NCBI GenBank assembly: GCA_965644315.1
Contig: CBFFRQ010000109.1
Span: forward strand, 1-61,133
Reading direction: 5' to 3'
Length of the DNA: 61,133 bases
DNA from: Caecitellus pseudoparvulus
Lineage: Eukaryota; Bigyra: Bicosoecida
The notes under the pieces were generated by a model. The model saw nothing but the letters and a program-made list of their open reading frames with translations. It did not search any database and was not told the DNA's origin. This document shows, piece by piece, positions 34,401 through 44,127 of the stretch (position 1 is its first letter; every line of letters starts with the position of its first letter). A program made the translations under genes and the position numbers.

Positions 34401-36183
34401 CACAGAGAATACTCAAAGAGGAATCGGCCGCTTCACATGGTTCGCGGGTATGCTGAGCACTGACTGACACCCAGGCCTGTGATTGGGGCCGCCGGAGCAG
34501 TTGGGGGCTGGTGTGCACAGCGAGCCAAGCCGAGTTGCGGAGTTGCAAGCCGGCGACGTAACTTGTCAAGACAGGAAAGACAGCCAAGCTTGCCGACCCA
34601 GGTCGGCCTTCCACGATTCGTAATTGTGAGGACGGCAACACTGCAACTGCAGCCACAGTGCGCACTGTCAAGTGCACCATCTGCGACACGACGCTGGTGG
34701 CCGCAGCGCCCTCAGCGGGCCAACTTCGAACATGGAAGCTGGCCAGGAAGTCGGCCGCGACACTGGAACTCGCCAGGGAGGCTTCCATGTGGACCACGAG
34801 GCGTACAGCTTGGCCTGGGAGCAGCTGGCCTGTTAGGCCGACGGAAGTGGACAGATCGCCGACTGATGTGGCGATGTGGCGCAGCAGGCCCGTTGCTGCT
34901 GCGGAGGCAACCCCCCCCGGGACTGCACACCGCAGACCAGGCACACACACTGCAACCCAGGGAACGGGGGTTGGGATACTTGAGGTCAATGCCCAAGATG
35001 TGACCGCCGGGCCATTATTGCGCAGAAGGTGGTCAATGCTCCTGTTCAAGCCAAGCGGGACGTGCCACAAAGACGCTGTCTGAAACGTTTGCAGCCCCCT
35101 CTGCACCACAGTAACTTGAAAGGGGACGACGACGAGTTCTGAACTTGCACTAGCCGCATGGCTTTGCAAGGAAACGTTGCCGGAGAGGGGCACGCCGTGG
35201 AGCAGCAGAGTGCCACGGTGCGTTCCTGGCCGCAAAGCTGCAGCTGAAAAGGACACAGTCGCAATGACAAGGTTGTAAGGGGCAGAAACATAGCGGTTCT
35301 GGCCCAATGACGCCGTGAACCAGGTGGATACTGTCGGCGTCGTCGCCAGAGACACGCCTTGCAGGCTTGCTGCTTGTATCTGCACCACTACTTCTTGCTT
35401 GGCAGCGCAAGCAACGGCGTCGTATGCTGGACACGAAAACTCCACACGGTGTGGGTAAACGCCCAGCACTGTTGTGCTGCCCAACTTCTTAGCTTCACAA
35501 GCCGCTGGAGAGAGGCTGCTGCAGTTGGAGCTGCCGAGCGGCAAATCCAGCCCGCTGCTCGGCACCGCTCTTGCCGGCACCTCCAGCCCCGCATGCACTT
35601 GCAGGGGCACAAAGCCCCTGAGTATGGGACGCGTTGCGTTTCCCAACGCAACCACAAGCCCGATGGTCTGCTGCGCGGGCACTGCGGGAACGCCTGCTTG
35701 GGCAGCAGCCCCAAGTTGCATCACGAGCTGCCCCTCCAAGCAGCCAGACAAGCGCACAGCATGGAGACGGACAGACCACCACAGACCAAGGTCTTGACAA
35801 GGAGCCCAGCTAGTATGGGATTCCCCTGTGCACGCAATGTCTACATGCCGGGCTTCGCCCAGCAGCGACAAGGGCACGTGAAAGTGTGCTGGGTTGCCAA
35901 CGAGAGTGCCGTCACGGGCTGTGGGAAGAAGCAAGGCCGCTGGCAACCGCGGCATGACAACCATGGACCCTTTCCAATCCACAGCTTGTGTTCCGTTTGC
36001 ATCTCGCCAGCAAGGGCTCCCGTGTGATGCGTTGGCTGGGATGACGTGTGCGCAGGTGCAGGTATCGCGTTGGGCCACTGAAAAGCCAGCACACGGGAGG
36101 GCAGCTAAATTGAATACGAAACCCAAGACAAACACCCACACGTGTACAGGCTTGGCTGAGGATCGCTGCTTGGTTGACTTCAT
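31447..36183 (-). CDS. Large Cys-rich multi-pass surface protein, 1578 aa
   Basis: This single intact frame begins at the ATG at 36183, which is followed by a good signal peptide (KPVHVWVFVLGFVFNLAAL). The frame is open to 36420, but the upstream residues look non-coding. An ectodomain of roughly 900 residues with beta-sandwich-like stretches is followed by a cysteine-rich GCC2/GCC3-like region (CSLCPRGTFSLPGAASC) and a second cysteine motif (GHRGVLCGECLHGWARQS). About eight to ten hydrophobic segments follow, the first being LVLSLTGAFVPVLVIVFLVV. A long acidic cytoplasmic loop separates the early from the late membrane helices. This order of GCC2/GCC3 repeats then a multi-pass domain is widespread in large protist surface proteins of unknown function, possibly adhesion or sensing. 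The gene at 2263-7462 is a broken paralogue sharing motifs from the cysteine region to the C-terminus. Confidence 0.8.
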   Translation of the reverse strand: MKSTKQRSSAKPVHVWVFVLGFVFNLAALPCAGFSVAQRDTCTCAHVIPANASHGSPCWRDANGTQAVDWKGSMVVMPRLPAALLLPTARDGTLVGNPAHFHVPLSLLGEARHVDIACTGESHTSWAPCQDLGLWWSVRLHAVRLSGCLEGQLVMQLGAAAQAGVPAVPAQQTIGLVVALGNATRPILRGFVPLQVHAGLEVPARAVPSSGLDLPLGSSNCSSLSPAACEAKKLGSTTVLGVYPHRVEFSCPAYDAVACAAKQEVVVQIQAASLQGVSLATTPTVSTWFTASLGQNRYVSAPYNLVIATVSFSAAALRPGTHRGTLLLHGVPLSGNVSLQSHAASASSELVVVPFQVTVVQRGLQTFQTASLWHVPLGLNRSIDHLLRNNGPAVTSWALTSSIPTPVPWVAVCVPGLRCAVPGGVASAAATGLLRHIATSVGDLSTSVGLTGQLLPGQAVRLVVHMEASLASSSVAADFLASFHVRSWPAEGAAATSVVSQMVHLTVRTVAAVAVLPSSQLRIVEGRPGSASLAVFPVLTSYVAGLQLRNSAWLAVHTSPQLLRRPQSQAWVSVSAQHTREPCEAADSSLSILCGVVQEKAVLNVEGTASEMQSRAELSVQVEQGPPSSGLSNVTVQGNLCDARGPASTCPAPLQRLAVYSGLEQQYSLLVRERDSIGAALSPTGMDPGSELRLYLPPGSAVRGSVAADVLLQSTRWRVFAEQTEPTMFLAMPVLRGAPLQQGLGITQLASVPQNCSGAGLAPSESSLGCTCLPGWGVSPGADAFKEGLSPGDCRQCLAGSFAVQAYGAGPTCSLCPRGTFSLPGAASCRACATQGGACVAGHLRVQSGFWTAEFATQTARRPSDLELGQRILDLQAHRSALSPAFQEEESQAGPDAEPPQRFQQCWPREACITVPNSANMTCLEGHRGVLCGECLHGWARQSAAAQCRKCPPWAQALVLSLTGAFVPVLVIVFLVVRSNRAPKETSILVALFRIMTGWCQMNWVLSQLSTPPPTAWPFILDWLATVSMSPGFISIPSQCAWSMTSPYHRLAAVALQVVLLLGVLGCTTCCPRRKPQPGAQYASNALARIEQHVQQAVRDLNAKRAPGIPRLGELHSHPPGPRATAVASLPELASQQEHVVVAPSVVNTGPEQETQVRHDSVQPPPEQHGEASVDGEFFDDASTIVVDAVDVVEPADEAEHWARPVHVRTAVDLDDTSATKNWRPAALVEPAKPEETPGRRGFAWFHVIVLYGLFAYPSFCIVFLQVLDVIWVPELSVHLLRGDTGLGSLQALFTAALGTAAGLGFLVMILIPCCVVCYPSKAQRLQHVEWSRMRTGTLLAGLRAPHAQRHESMARDGKHTKPSCLAWELLAVLPQRTFLVAAVFLVRGARSQLAALLLLLTASFLVQRALKPYRSSALNTLESAVTLGLWLAAWSALVESDASPAHSTLPQVTLYTSAAFFALPSLLAVGLLLVLITSSIQSQTMAVYEWLQVFVDEHPSMTYHSSLPHWGMWCCTLGYRRSASAYLALLSCMTVPAAIEAAGDTKMLEAAGGLPNLSSHMFPHRVKSDLSTFSDTA

Positions 36184-36946
36184 CGCGCTGATGCTTCTGT
36201 GTGGGCTGTGGCTGCTGCAAGCGTCCTGTCGATGCGAGGCGTAACCGCGCCGAAACGCCAGCGACACCCGCCTGCACCGACGTGGCGCTGCGCCGTTGGC
36301 GGGGCGCCACCTGATGCTAAATCCAGGAAAACAGCAAGGGAGTGTGTCAGCTGTCCCCGGGCCAGAGTCAGGATCGCAGGGCTGGCACGCGGAGCAACAT
36401 GCGTGTCTGGTGTCGAGCACCTCGGCAAGTCGCGAAGCCCCGGTGAGAGTATGTGTTGTCAGCCCACACTGCGGGAACCATCACATGCTGGAACAAGCGT
36501 CCTGCACACTTGAGGTACCTTTGTCATGCCGTGATTATTTCGATTGTGCTTCTTCGTTGGAGCCGGCGCCGGGCAGAGCTTGGCGACGATGAATGCCACA
36601 CCCGCTGCTCGCTGTGGCAAGGGTGGGCAGTCCACAGTGGCAAACCAGACAACCAGCTTGATTTTCGCAGCATGTGATTCAACTGATAGGCGGTGTGCTG
36701 TGCAGGAAACAGAGGCGCACGTGTCATTCACCAACGACGCTGCCGGGGGACCAAGTCGGAGAACCAGGATCAGCCTCATCTTCGGAGCCTGGAGCAAGGC
36801 CAAGGTAACGCATGCTGCCAATCAGCCGTAATGAGGCTGAAGCGCCTCTGTGTCCTCCCAAAACCTTTGTACGTGCGGCAAAGATGTGGATCGGTCATCC
36901 TCCACGGCAACCACCCACAATACAAACACCAATCACTGCACCTGGC
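36184..36946. other. Divergent spacer between accessory and conserved halves
   Basis: No coding region is supported. It presumably contains promoters for the minus-strand surface protein and the plus-strand gene at 36947. It also marks the point where gene content changes from accessory to conserved. Confidence 0.4.
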
Positions 36947-37753
36947 ATGAGACCCGCCTACAAGCATGTTGTGACACGCTTTGAACCATTGCCCAGGTCC
37001 AAGCAAGCCATGGGGGGGTCCGACGAGTTCGAGGCTGCCTCGCGTGCATACTGGCGAGAGCGGCACCGAGCCGTGCAGCACCTGTCTGACAGCCAGTACT
37101 TGCTGGCACACATGGTCAGACTGCCCCTGTATTTATGGGAAACTGCAGTACCTGCGACGGGTGCCGTTATTGTGGCTGACATGTTGCACAGCTACGCAAA
37201 GGGGTTCCGCGCAGCGTGAGTTTCGGCGGCGTTTCAGGCGGATGGCCACACCCCTGTCACTTGTGCTCCCCACCTCCACAGCTCCATTGGCGAGCGGATC
37301 AAAGCATCTGGGCCTGTGGGCGTGCGAACTGCACTGCGCATGGCAGGCCTCGTCGTGCTACAACAAGCCACAGAGCAGGCTCTGTGTCGCACCCTGCGGG
37401 TGGGTGAGCGATACGAAGCTGACCCATACGATGGCCTGGGCCGTCTCACAGTGCTGCGGGCAGCAGCTGGGCTTGCAGCAGGGGCGGCCGTCGCTGCGGT
37501 TGGAAAACACGGTTTTTCGTTCTTTCATTCCGCTGCCCGTGCAGCGCGGCACCCGAAACATGTGTACGTGGGAGCCTGGTCCCTCGCCGGTGGCTTCTGG
37601 GGCATGAGCGGCACAGCGCACGTTGCCAGCGTGTCCCTGAACGCCAGAGCAGCATGGGGTGAGGCGCTTGGCGGGGAAGCAGCGCCAGCCGACTTGAAGG
37701 CCCAAGTGGCCGCCTCTGCCGCCCAGGCGCGGAAGAGGGGAGAGGACAGGTGA
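36947..37753 (+). CDS. Small protein with hydrophobic helices, 246 aa
   Basis: Two exons, 36947-37215 and 37282-37753, are joined by a 66-nt intron (donor GTGAGT, acceptor tccacag). The join is in phase and gives ...FRAASIGERIKASGPVG. I use the ATG at 36947; in-frame ATGs at 36884 and 36812 are alternatives. Gly/Ala-rich hydrophobic stretches occur around VRLPLYLWETAVPATGAVIV, LRAAAGLAAGAAVAAVG and VYVGAWSLAGGFWGMSG, which could be membrane helices. The C-terminus is basic. It ends 21 bases before the stop of the convergent glycosyltransferase gene. I do not recognise the family; an organellar membrane protein is one possibility. Confidence 0.65.
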
Positions 37754-37773
37754 CGCAAAGTTGGGCAATGCAC

Positions 37774-40700
37774 TCACTTTGCAGCCTTGCCGGCGTCTGC
37801 CTTGCGCTTGCCCTTGGGCTTCAGCAAGCCTCGGTGCCACAGCTCACTGCGTGCGTGCAGTGCGGCTTGCTGGGCGCGCTCGTTCACCGCCCTGCGACCG
37901 GCAATCAGCGCAGCCAGCGTCGCTCGCAGGTGCTTCAGCTTCACCCGCACACGCTGCTCTTGCTGTGCCGACTCTGTGTCACCCGCCACCTGCATCCAGT
38001 AATCCAGGCTGCCCCCTGCAGCCACAGCCTGCATGCTGCGCTGGCTACCTGCCACACTGGCGAACTCCAGGACACTGGTGGTGGGCGGTGAGAAAACAGT
38101 GTTGGCCAGTCCGCCGCCGCCCACACCCACCACGACGTCAGCCAGCTGGAACATGCGCAGAACGGCTGCCAGGGGCGCCGCCGCCACGTCCACCTCCACG
38201 ATCGTCATGCGTGCGTCTACGACGGGCACTGCGTCAAAGGAGCCGTTGAACTGCGACCCGTCCACACGAGGCGTCAGGAGCGTGCCCCCTTCGTGTGCAG
38301 CCTTGCTGGCATGGACGGCAGCTGCTCGCCGCTTGGTCAGCGTGCCTTGGGCCGCCTCCTCCTGCTCAGTGCGTAGCCATGCGCGCAGGTGCAGGAGGCC
38401 AGTCTCGGCAGCCACCTGCATGTCGTCGGCTTGCCACCGCTGGCCAATCATAGGGTGAGTCATCTGGGCCAGCGTGTCGGAGTCACCAGCACCAACGGAC
38501 ATGACGACGGCAGGCGAGCCGGTGCGCTGGTCTCGCATGCCGCCGTGGTGCGTTTCCTCCACAGCCTCCTGGAAAAACGCCTTGAGGCAGCGCATCACCG
38601 CCTGGGGCTTGGCTAGCGCCCTCCCCGTGTCCACATCACTCGTGACAACCACCACGTTGCGAATGGGGGGGTACGCCAACACCGTCCCATTATCCCACAG
38701 AAAAGGACTGCTGAAGCCGCTGAAGCTCTGCCAGGCGGGGGGGGGCTCCTCCCACTCCCCGTTCTCCTGGTCAGCGCCGCCTGCACTGGCACGCTCAGCA
38801 CGACTGCGTTTCTTCCACTTGCGCCGGCGGCGTGATTTGACGCGTTTCTCGCCCGTCTCTACCTCCGCTGCCTTGCGCACTTCTTGCGTCGTGTCCAGAG
38901 CATGCTCCGGCTGGGGCTTGGGCACCAGCAACCCTGCAAAGTGGCGGCGCACGAGCTGCAAGAGGGCTCGTGGGGCAACGGGGGGCGGCACGCGCACATC
39001 CTCCGAAGCTTGTTCACCCCACACCTCCACGCCTGCCGCCAGCAGGGACGGTTTCACTTCCCCCTGCGTTTCAGTTGCGGAGCGTCCACGCAAGCCTACC
39101 TGGGACAGTGGCAGCTTGCCCTGCAGCCGGGACTCCCACACAGCAGCCAGAGCACGACGAGATGCGATGGACTCGCTGGCGTTGAAGGGCGGTGGCAGGG
39201 TCAGGCTGTCAGCTGCAGACAGCACTGTTTCTGCGGTCGCCATCACCTCCGCATCAGCCATGGTACTTTCGGGGAAAGCTCCCAGCCCCCTTGGCGCCCG
39301 GTTTGGCGGGGGGCCCCATGTGCCCACGAACAGCTTGTCAGCATGCACGACAGTGTGGTGGGGGTGCACGAGCACCATGTGCCCCACGCCAATACGCAGC
39401 ATGTCAGCGAAGGCACCCACGTATGGCGCCCCGGCTCGCAGGAGAATACGCATGTCAGGCAAGTCTGCCATGGAGGCGTGCCCTGCACCAGAGGCACGGT
39501 TCTTCAACTGCTCAGTGACCAGCATGAAACGCGGCAGCACCTGCGTCACCCACGCAGTGTACGTGTCTTGCCCAGGCTGGACCAGGGACAGGCCCACTGG
39601 CACTCGAACCACTTGCTTTGCGGGTGGTGCCATGCCGCCTGTGCCTGCATCTCCGAGAAAGTGCCGAGCCATGTGGCTGACCGCGCCCGCATCCACTGCG
39701 AACACGGTCTTGTCGTCGTACACAATGCCTGCTGCCCCTTCCACGAACACATCTTCGAACTCGAGGAAGTGCATCTCGCCCTCCCAGAACCGACCCGTGA
39801 CACACCCCGCATTCGGCCCGAACTGGTACGAAGCAGGCAGCTGTGCATACGTGCCGAGGGCTGGAGCCAGTGGCGTGTCATCCTCCGCTGCGGGTGTGCC
39901 GAAAGACGCCGCACCCGCCACACGCCCTGTCCACGATTGTGCCGAAGCGGACGCCTCGGGCACGAACTGCGGCAGGAAGGGGCCATAGGGCTCGCCCCAG
40001 GTCAGAAAGTACAGCGGGTCCGCCGCCACCAACCCCCCCTCTGCATCCCACTCCGCTGCGGTGTCCGCCAAACTGGACATGTGGGCAGTGACGTTGGTGA
40101 CGAGCTCTCGCCTCCGCACCACACGCCCCTCACCCTGTGCAGCATCAGGCCACGTGGCACGGGGGCCCATGTCTGCAACTGTTTGAGCCAGGCGCCTGGG
40201 GCCACCCACGCTCCCACCGCTCCCATCGTCAGCCGCCTGCCAAGGCTTGCCAGTGCTGAGCGCGACATCCTGAGACTCCACAGACACCTCCCGTACCCTG
40301 GAAGCCTTGCGTGCGGCGTGAAGCGACGCCTGCAGGCGCCACCGCTGCAATACCTTGCTCTGTGCCAGGGCCAGTGCTGGGGCAGCGGCGTCCCACCCCC
40401 CAACCGCCTGCAACTGCTCACCCAGCGCCGCTAGTGTGCGCCCCTCCCAAACGAGGCGCTCCATTGCCTGAAGGCGCTGGGAGGCGGAGCTGACGTTGCC
40501 TAACACTGCAGTTTGCGCAACACCTGCCTCCCGCATGGCTGCCAGTGTTGCGTTGGCAGCTTCACGCTCCTTGCCACCCAGGGCCTGAGCGGCCGAACCC
40601 TGCAGAGCCAGTGCGAAGGCCTTGGCTTCCGGGAAGGCTTCACAGGCCTGCACAGCGTCTAGCGCTGCGCGGTACTGTGCCTCCACACCTGGTTTCAAGT

Positions 40701-40869
40701 CCCTGTGTCTGGAAAGCGCGGTGGGGTGCGCAGCTGCCGCCAAGGCGCCTCCGCAGGGAGTGCTGCTGTCCACGCCGATCCACGTGGGCAACTCAACCGC
40801 TGCCTCCCCTGCCGCTAGCATCAGAGAAAGAGCTCCAATCACCACCCTGAACACCTTCATACCCATCAT
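37774..40869 (-). CDS. GT61-like glycosyltransferase, secretory, 1031 aa
   Basis: The single exon starts at the ATG at 40869 and opens with a signal peptide or anchor (MKVFRVVIGALSLMLAAGEA). The GT61 (DUF563) features are in the C-terminal two thirds. HTVVHADKLFVGTWGPPPN resembles the conserved early block near the family's substrate region. IRNVVVVTSDVDTGR starts the catalytic domain. LADVVVGVGGGGLANTVFSP matches the closing motif, normally GxHGAGLxN. Here the His of that motif is Gly, so activity or donor use may differ. A strongly basic linker (KSRRRRKWKKRSR) interrupts the domain, and the N-terminal ~300 residues are helical and family-specific. At 1031 residues it is about twice the usual GT61 length. 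Expected location is Golgi or ER lumen; substrate unknown. Two plus-strand frames of more than 500 codons inside this gene are antisense shadows. Confidence 0.7.
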   Translation of the reverse strand: MMGMKVFRVVIGALSLMLAAGEAAVELPTWIGVDSSTPCGGALAAAAHPTALSRHRDLKPGVEAQYRAALDAVQACEAFPEAKAFALALQGSAAQALGGKEREAANATLAAMREAGVAQTAVLGNVSSASQRLQAMERLVWEGRTLAALGEQLQAVGGWDAAAPALALAQSKVLQRWRLQASLHAARKASRVREVSVESQDVALSTGKPWQAADDGSGGSVGGPRRLAQTVADMGPRATWPDAAQGEGRVVRRRELVTNVTAHMSSLADTAAEWDAEGGLVAADPLYFLTWGEPYGPFLPQFVPEASASAQSWTGRVAGAASFGTPAAEDDTPLAPALGTYAQLPASYQFGPNAGCVTGRFWEGEMHFLEFEDVFVEGAAGIVYDDKTVFAVDAGAVSHMARHFLGDAGTGGMAPPAKQVVRVPVGLSLVQPGQDTYTAWVTQVLPRFMLVTEQLKNRASGAGHASMADLPDMRILLRAGAPYVGAFADMLRIGVGHMVLVHPHHTVVHADKLFVGTWGPPPNRAPRGLGAFPESTMADAEVMATAETVLSAADSLTLPPPFNASESIASRRALAAVWESRLQGKLPLSQVGLRGRSATETQGEVKPSLLAAGVEVWGEQASEDVRVPPPVAPRALLQLVRRHFAGLLVPKPQPEHALDTTQEVRKAAEVETGEKRVKSRRRRKWKKRSRAERASAGGADQENGEWEEPPPAWQSFSGFSSPFLWDNGTVLAYPPIRNVVVVTSDVDTGRALAKPQAVMRCLKAFFQEAVEETHHGGMRDQRTGSPAVVMSVGAGDSDTLAQMTHPMIGQRWQADDMQVAAETGLLHLRAWLRTEQEEAAQGTLTKRRAAAVHASKAAHEGGTLLTPRVDGSQFNGSFDAVPVVDARMTIVEVDVAAAPLAAVLRMFQLADVVVGVGGGGLANTVFSPPTTSVLEFASVAGSQRSMQAVAAGGSLDYWMQVAGDTESAQQEQRVRVKLKHLRATLAALIAGRRAVNERAQQAALHARSELWHRGLLKPKGKRKADAGKAAK

Positions 40870-41539
40870 GAATATCGTTGATTAGGCTCTTGAGTCGGAA
40901 AGTCCTCCTGTGCTGATGCAACCGGCCTCGCTTTCTTCAGCGACCTTGCGGAAATCGGGCAGACGATGGCTCCCAACGAAATAGCCAGGGGAACGAGAGA
41001 ACAGGCACAGGAATGCCCGAGTATGAATGTGGGACAATACATCAGGTACATGTCAACTCTCACGTGCTTCGAATTTTCTTTTACTTCCTCGCTGCGCGAG
41101 TTCGGAGCCTGGGCGCGAGGTGCTGGACAAGACACGGCACAGCACAGACCTCGAGGGAACAAAATCCACGGCTGAAAGCGAGCCCTGTGGAATGCACAGT
41201 GGCGTTTTCAAGAGCATGCAAGGATCAGCTGCGGCGTGCACTCCCCGCGATCGCAAGGCCTCCTGTCCCACTCACACCCAGCCTCCTTTTTTGACCCGGC
41301 CGCATCAGTGAACTGCACCCGATTCGACGCACAGCTGCATTGCCCCGCTCCCGCTGGTCCTGCCCTGTATTTACACCCACTCGGCGCCCGCTACCGCCAC
41401 CACCTCTGCCACGTGCGCCTTCCAAGGCTGCCTGGCTGCGGAGCAACTGCAGTCGCATGCGGCGAGTGCGAGACCTGCTCTGCCACGGCTGCACACCCGT
41501 CGGAACTCTGCAAGTTAGACGCCTCTGCCCTTTTCAAAC
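40870..41539. other. Divergent spacer, glycosyltransferase and kinase promoters
   Basis: No coding region is supported on either strand. Confidence 0.45.
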
Positions 41540-43973
41540 ATGAACAAGTATGAAGTGCTGGGCATTGTCGGGGAAGGAGCCTACGGCGTCGTGCTGCGGT
41601 GCCGCAACAAGGTGAGGCCTGGCTCGCGAGCGGAAATTGCACATCGCGCGGGCGCCGGGAAGGCGACGTGGGCACCAGCTCCCTGCACGGCGTGCTCCCT
41701 GACGCACAGGAAACGTCCGAAACCATTGCAATCAAGAAGTTCAAAGAGAGCGAGGGTGCGTGCTCCGTCGAAGCTCCGCAGGAGCTGGCCCTGCACACGT
41801 CACGCACCGCTGCGCAGATGATGATGTGGTGCGCAAGACCACGCTGCGGGAGGTGAAGATTCTGCGGCAGCTGCGCCACCCCTGCATCGTGTCCCTGCAA
41901 GAAGCCTTCCGGCGCAAGGGCAAGCTGTACTTGGTCTTCGAGTACGTGGAGCGGAACTTGCTGGAGTTGCTGGAGGCGCACCCGGGCGGCCTGGGCCAGC
42001 AACAAGTGCAAACCTTCATCTTCCAGCTGTGCATGGCCATCGACTGGTGCCACTCGCACCGCGTCATCCACCGCGACATCAAGCCTGAGAACCTGCTCGT
42101 GGACGCCGCAGCAGGCACCCTGAAGCTGTGTGACTTTGGCTTCGCACGCACCCTGCCCAGCAAAACCTCCTCTCGGTCCAAGGCACTGACAGACTATGTC
42201 GCCACACGGTGGTACCGGGCGCCGGAGCTGCTGCTGGGCAGCACCGACTACACCACTGCCGTGGATATCTGGGCCATCGGCTGCATCATGGGGGAGCTGG
42301 CAGACGGGCAGCCGCTGTTCCCCGGTGACTCGGACGCCGACCAGCTGCACGTGATCCAGCGGGGCATTGGGCCCATGACCTCCGCCCAGATGGAGCGCTT
42401 CTTGAAGGCCAAGCGCTTCCGCGGCGTGAAGTTCCCCGACATCTCCCGCTCGGCGTCCCTGGCGGAGAAATATGGCGCCATCCTGCCGCCCACTGGCGTG
42501 GACTTCATGCGAGACTGCCTGCGGATGGACCCTGCCCGACGCCTCACAGCACGGCAGGCTGTGCTGCACCCCTTCTTCAGCGGACTGCCTGAGGCGTTCG
42601 GGTGGGAACCGTACGAACCCGACTCCCCAAAGACAGCTCCAGCCCCAGCTCCAGCACCGGCAGCAGCACCGGCAGCAAGCCGAGGCAGCACCAGCACAGC
42701 GACAGAGGCCAGTGGACGAGCAAGTGAAGTGGCATTCCAGGGAGGGGGGGGGCATGCCCCCTCTGCTGTGGCCCGCCACACACCGTCAGAAGTGGGGTGG
42801 GGCCACACCCAGGCTGCACGGGGTGGCGCTGGTTCGCGGGGCGGCCACCGAGCGCCGAACACTACGAAGTGGCTAGGGTCGGATGCCAGCACGGGGCGGG
42901 GCGGCATCCGGAACACCATGCAGACGCTGGGCGTGGGCAGTGAGGAAGTCATGCCGGCTCGCATGCCGTCTCGGGCTGGCAGCAGGGCGGGCGGTCCGGC
43001 TGTGCTGCGGTCCCTGTCGCGGGGGGGGCACCGCAGCGGGGGAGGGGGGGGTGATGCCCTGCACATGATGGGCGTGATGGGTGCCGAGCCGACACCCAGC
43101 AGTGTTCCGCATGCATCTCCCACCGCGGCCACCCACGCCAGCGAGGGCAAGGACTCCCCAGATGGGTACGAAGACGAGTGGGAAGAGAGCAAGAGCCCGG
43201 CGATGATGCCGGCGCAGCCCCTGCATGCCAGCCCCGCCCAGCCGCGTCGCATCATCCCCCTGCAGGCATCCGGACCGGACCCCGCCAACCGCACACCCAG
43301 CAAGCTGGGCATGTACGGCGCTGCTGCGCGGGCAGGCGGCGGCGGCGGCGGCGGCGACGTGTCTGGCCACACCTCCTCGCGTGCCAGTCGCACACGCGGC
43401 TCTCGCAGGCGGCGTCAGGGTTCCCGCCCCGCCACACGCGCCACGCCACACCGCAGCAGCAAGGGCGCCGAGCGTCACTCCTCCAGAGGCACTGGCGCTG
43501 GCGCCGCATACGGCACGGGCGCTGCCTCTTCCATGTACAGACCAGGTACTAGGGGCGACGGGGATACGTCCAGGCGCCAGCGCGTGCCCAACGCACGTCA
43601 CGCGTTGCCTGGGCCCGTGCATGTGGCCGGTCGCGTGCCGGGTCGCGGTCGCGAACAGCGGCACGTCGCAGCGCCGACCCGGAGCGGCCTGGGGCAACCT
43701 ACTCACCGCCCTGGCCAGCAGCTGGGCAGCTCTGCCACTGCTGTGGCGCAAGCTCGCGCTGATGCGGCAGGCTCACGGTCCAGCGGCGTGCAGTTGCCAG
43801 GCGGGCCGCTGGCGGATATACCCTCCTTCCACCAGCGCTCAGCGGCTGCAGGAGCTCGTCTGCAGCCGCTGGGCTCTGTGCCTGAAGCCCAGATTCCCGA
43901 ACAGAGCTTCCGCAAGAGTCAGTTCTACGTGGCGCCACTGCCGGGGTTTGGCGCAGCGGCACACCACAAGTAG
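41540..43973 (+). CDS. CDKL5-like serine/threonine kinase, about 757 aa
   Basis: Three exons are read: 41540-41611, 41710-41755 and 41818-43973. The introns are 98 and 62 nt with GTGAGG and GTGCGT donors, and both joins restore the kinase reading. The N-lobe has the Gly loop GEGAYGVV, the lysine motif AIKKFKESE and the helix TTLREVKIL. The catalytic loop is [10 protein letters not shown] and the magnesium motif DFG. The activation segment reads [17 protein letters not shown], with TDY where animal CDKL5 has TEY. The C-lobe stretch [19 protein letters not shown] places it closest to CDKL5. A ~430-residue tail is low complexity, rich in Gly, Ser, Pro and Arg, and ends with a compact motif ([15 protein letters not shown]). 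CDKL kinases act at cilia and flagella in animals and algae, so a flagellar role is likely. The stop is TAG. Confidence 0.9.
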
Positions 43974-44127
43974 AGCGCTGACTCCCCAGTGCACGCAGCG
44001 AATTCACTCACTCACCAAAACAAACTCGTTGAGCACCTTCCATTGCATGCCACATGCACCAGCCGACCCCTCTCGCCGCCTGCGCAAGCTCGCTTGCGCT
44101 GCCGAGGCCACACCTTGCCACTGCACA

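Noticed and set aside
38474-40434. Two plus-strand open frames of 504 and 516 codons
   Set aside because: They lie antisense to the glycosyltransferase gene, which has a signal peptide and recognisable motifs. High GC opens the opposite strand.
41391-42779. Minus-strand open frame of 462 codons
   Set aside because: It is antisense to the kinase domain, which is clearly coding on the plus strand.
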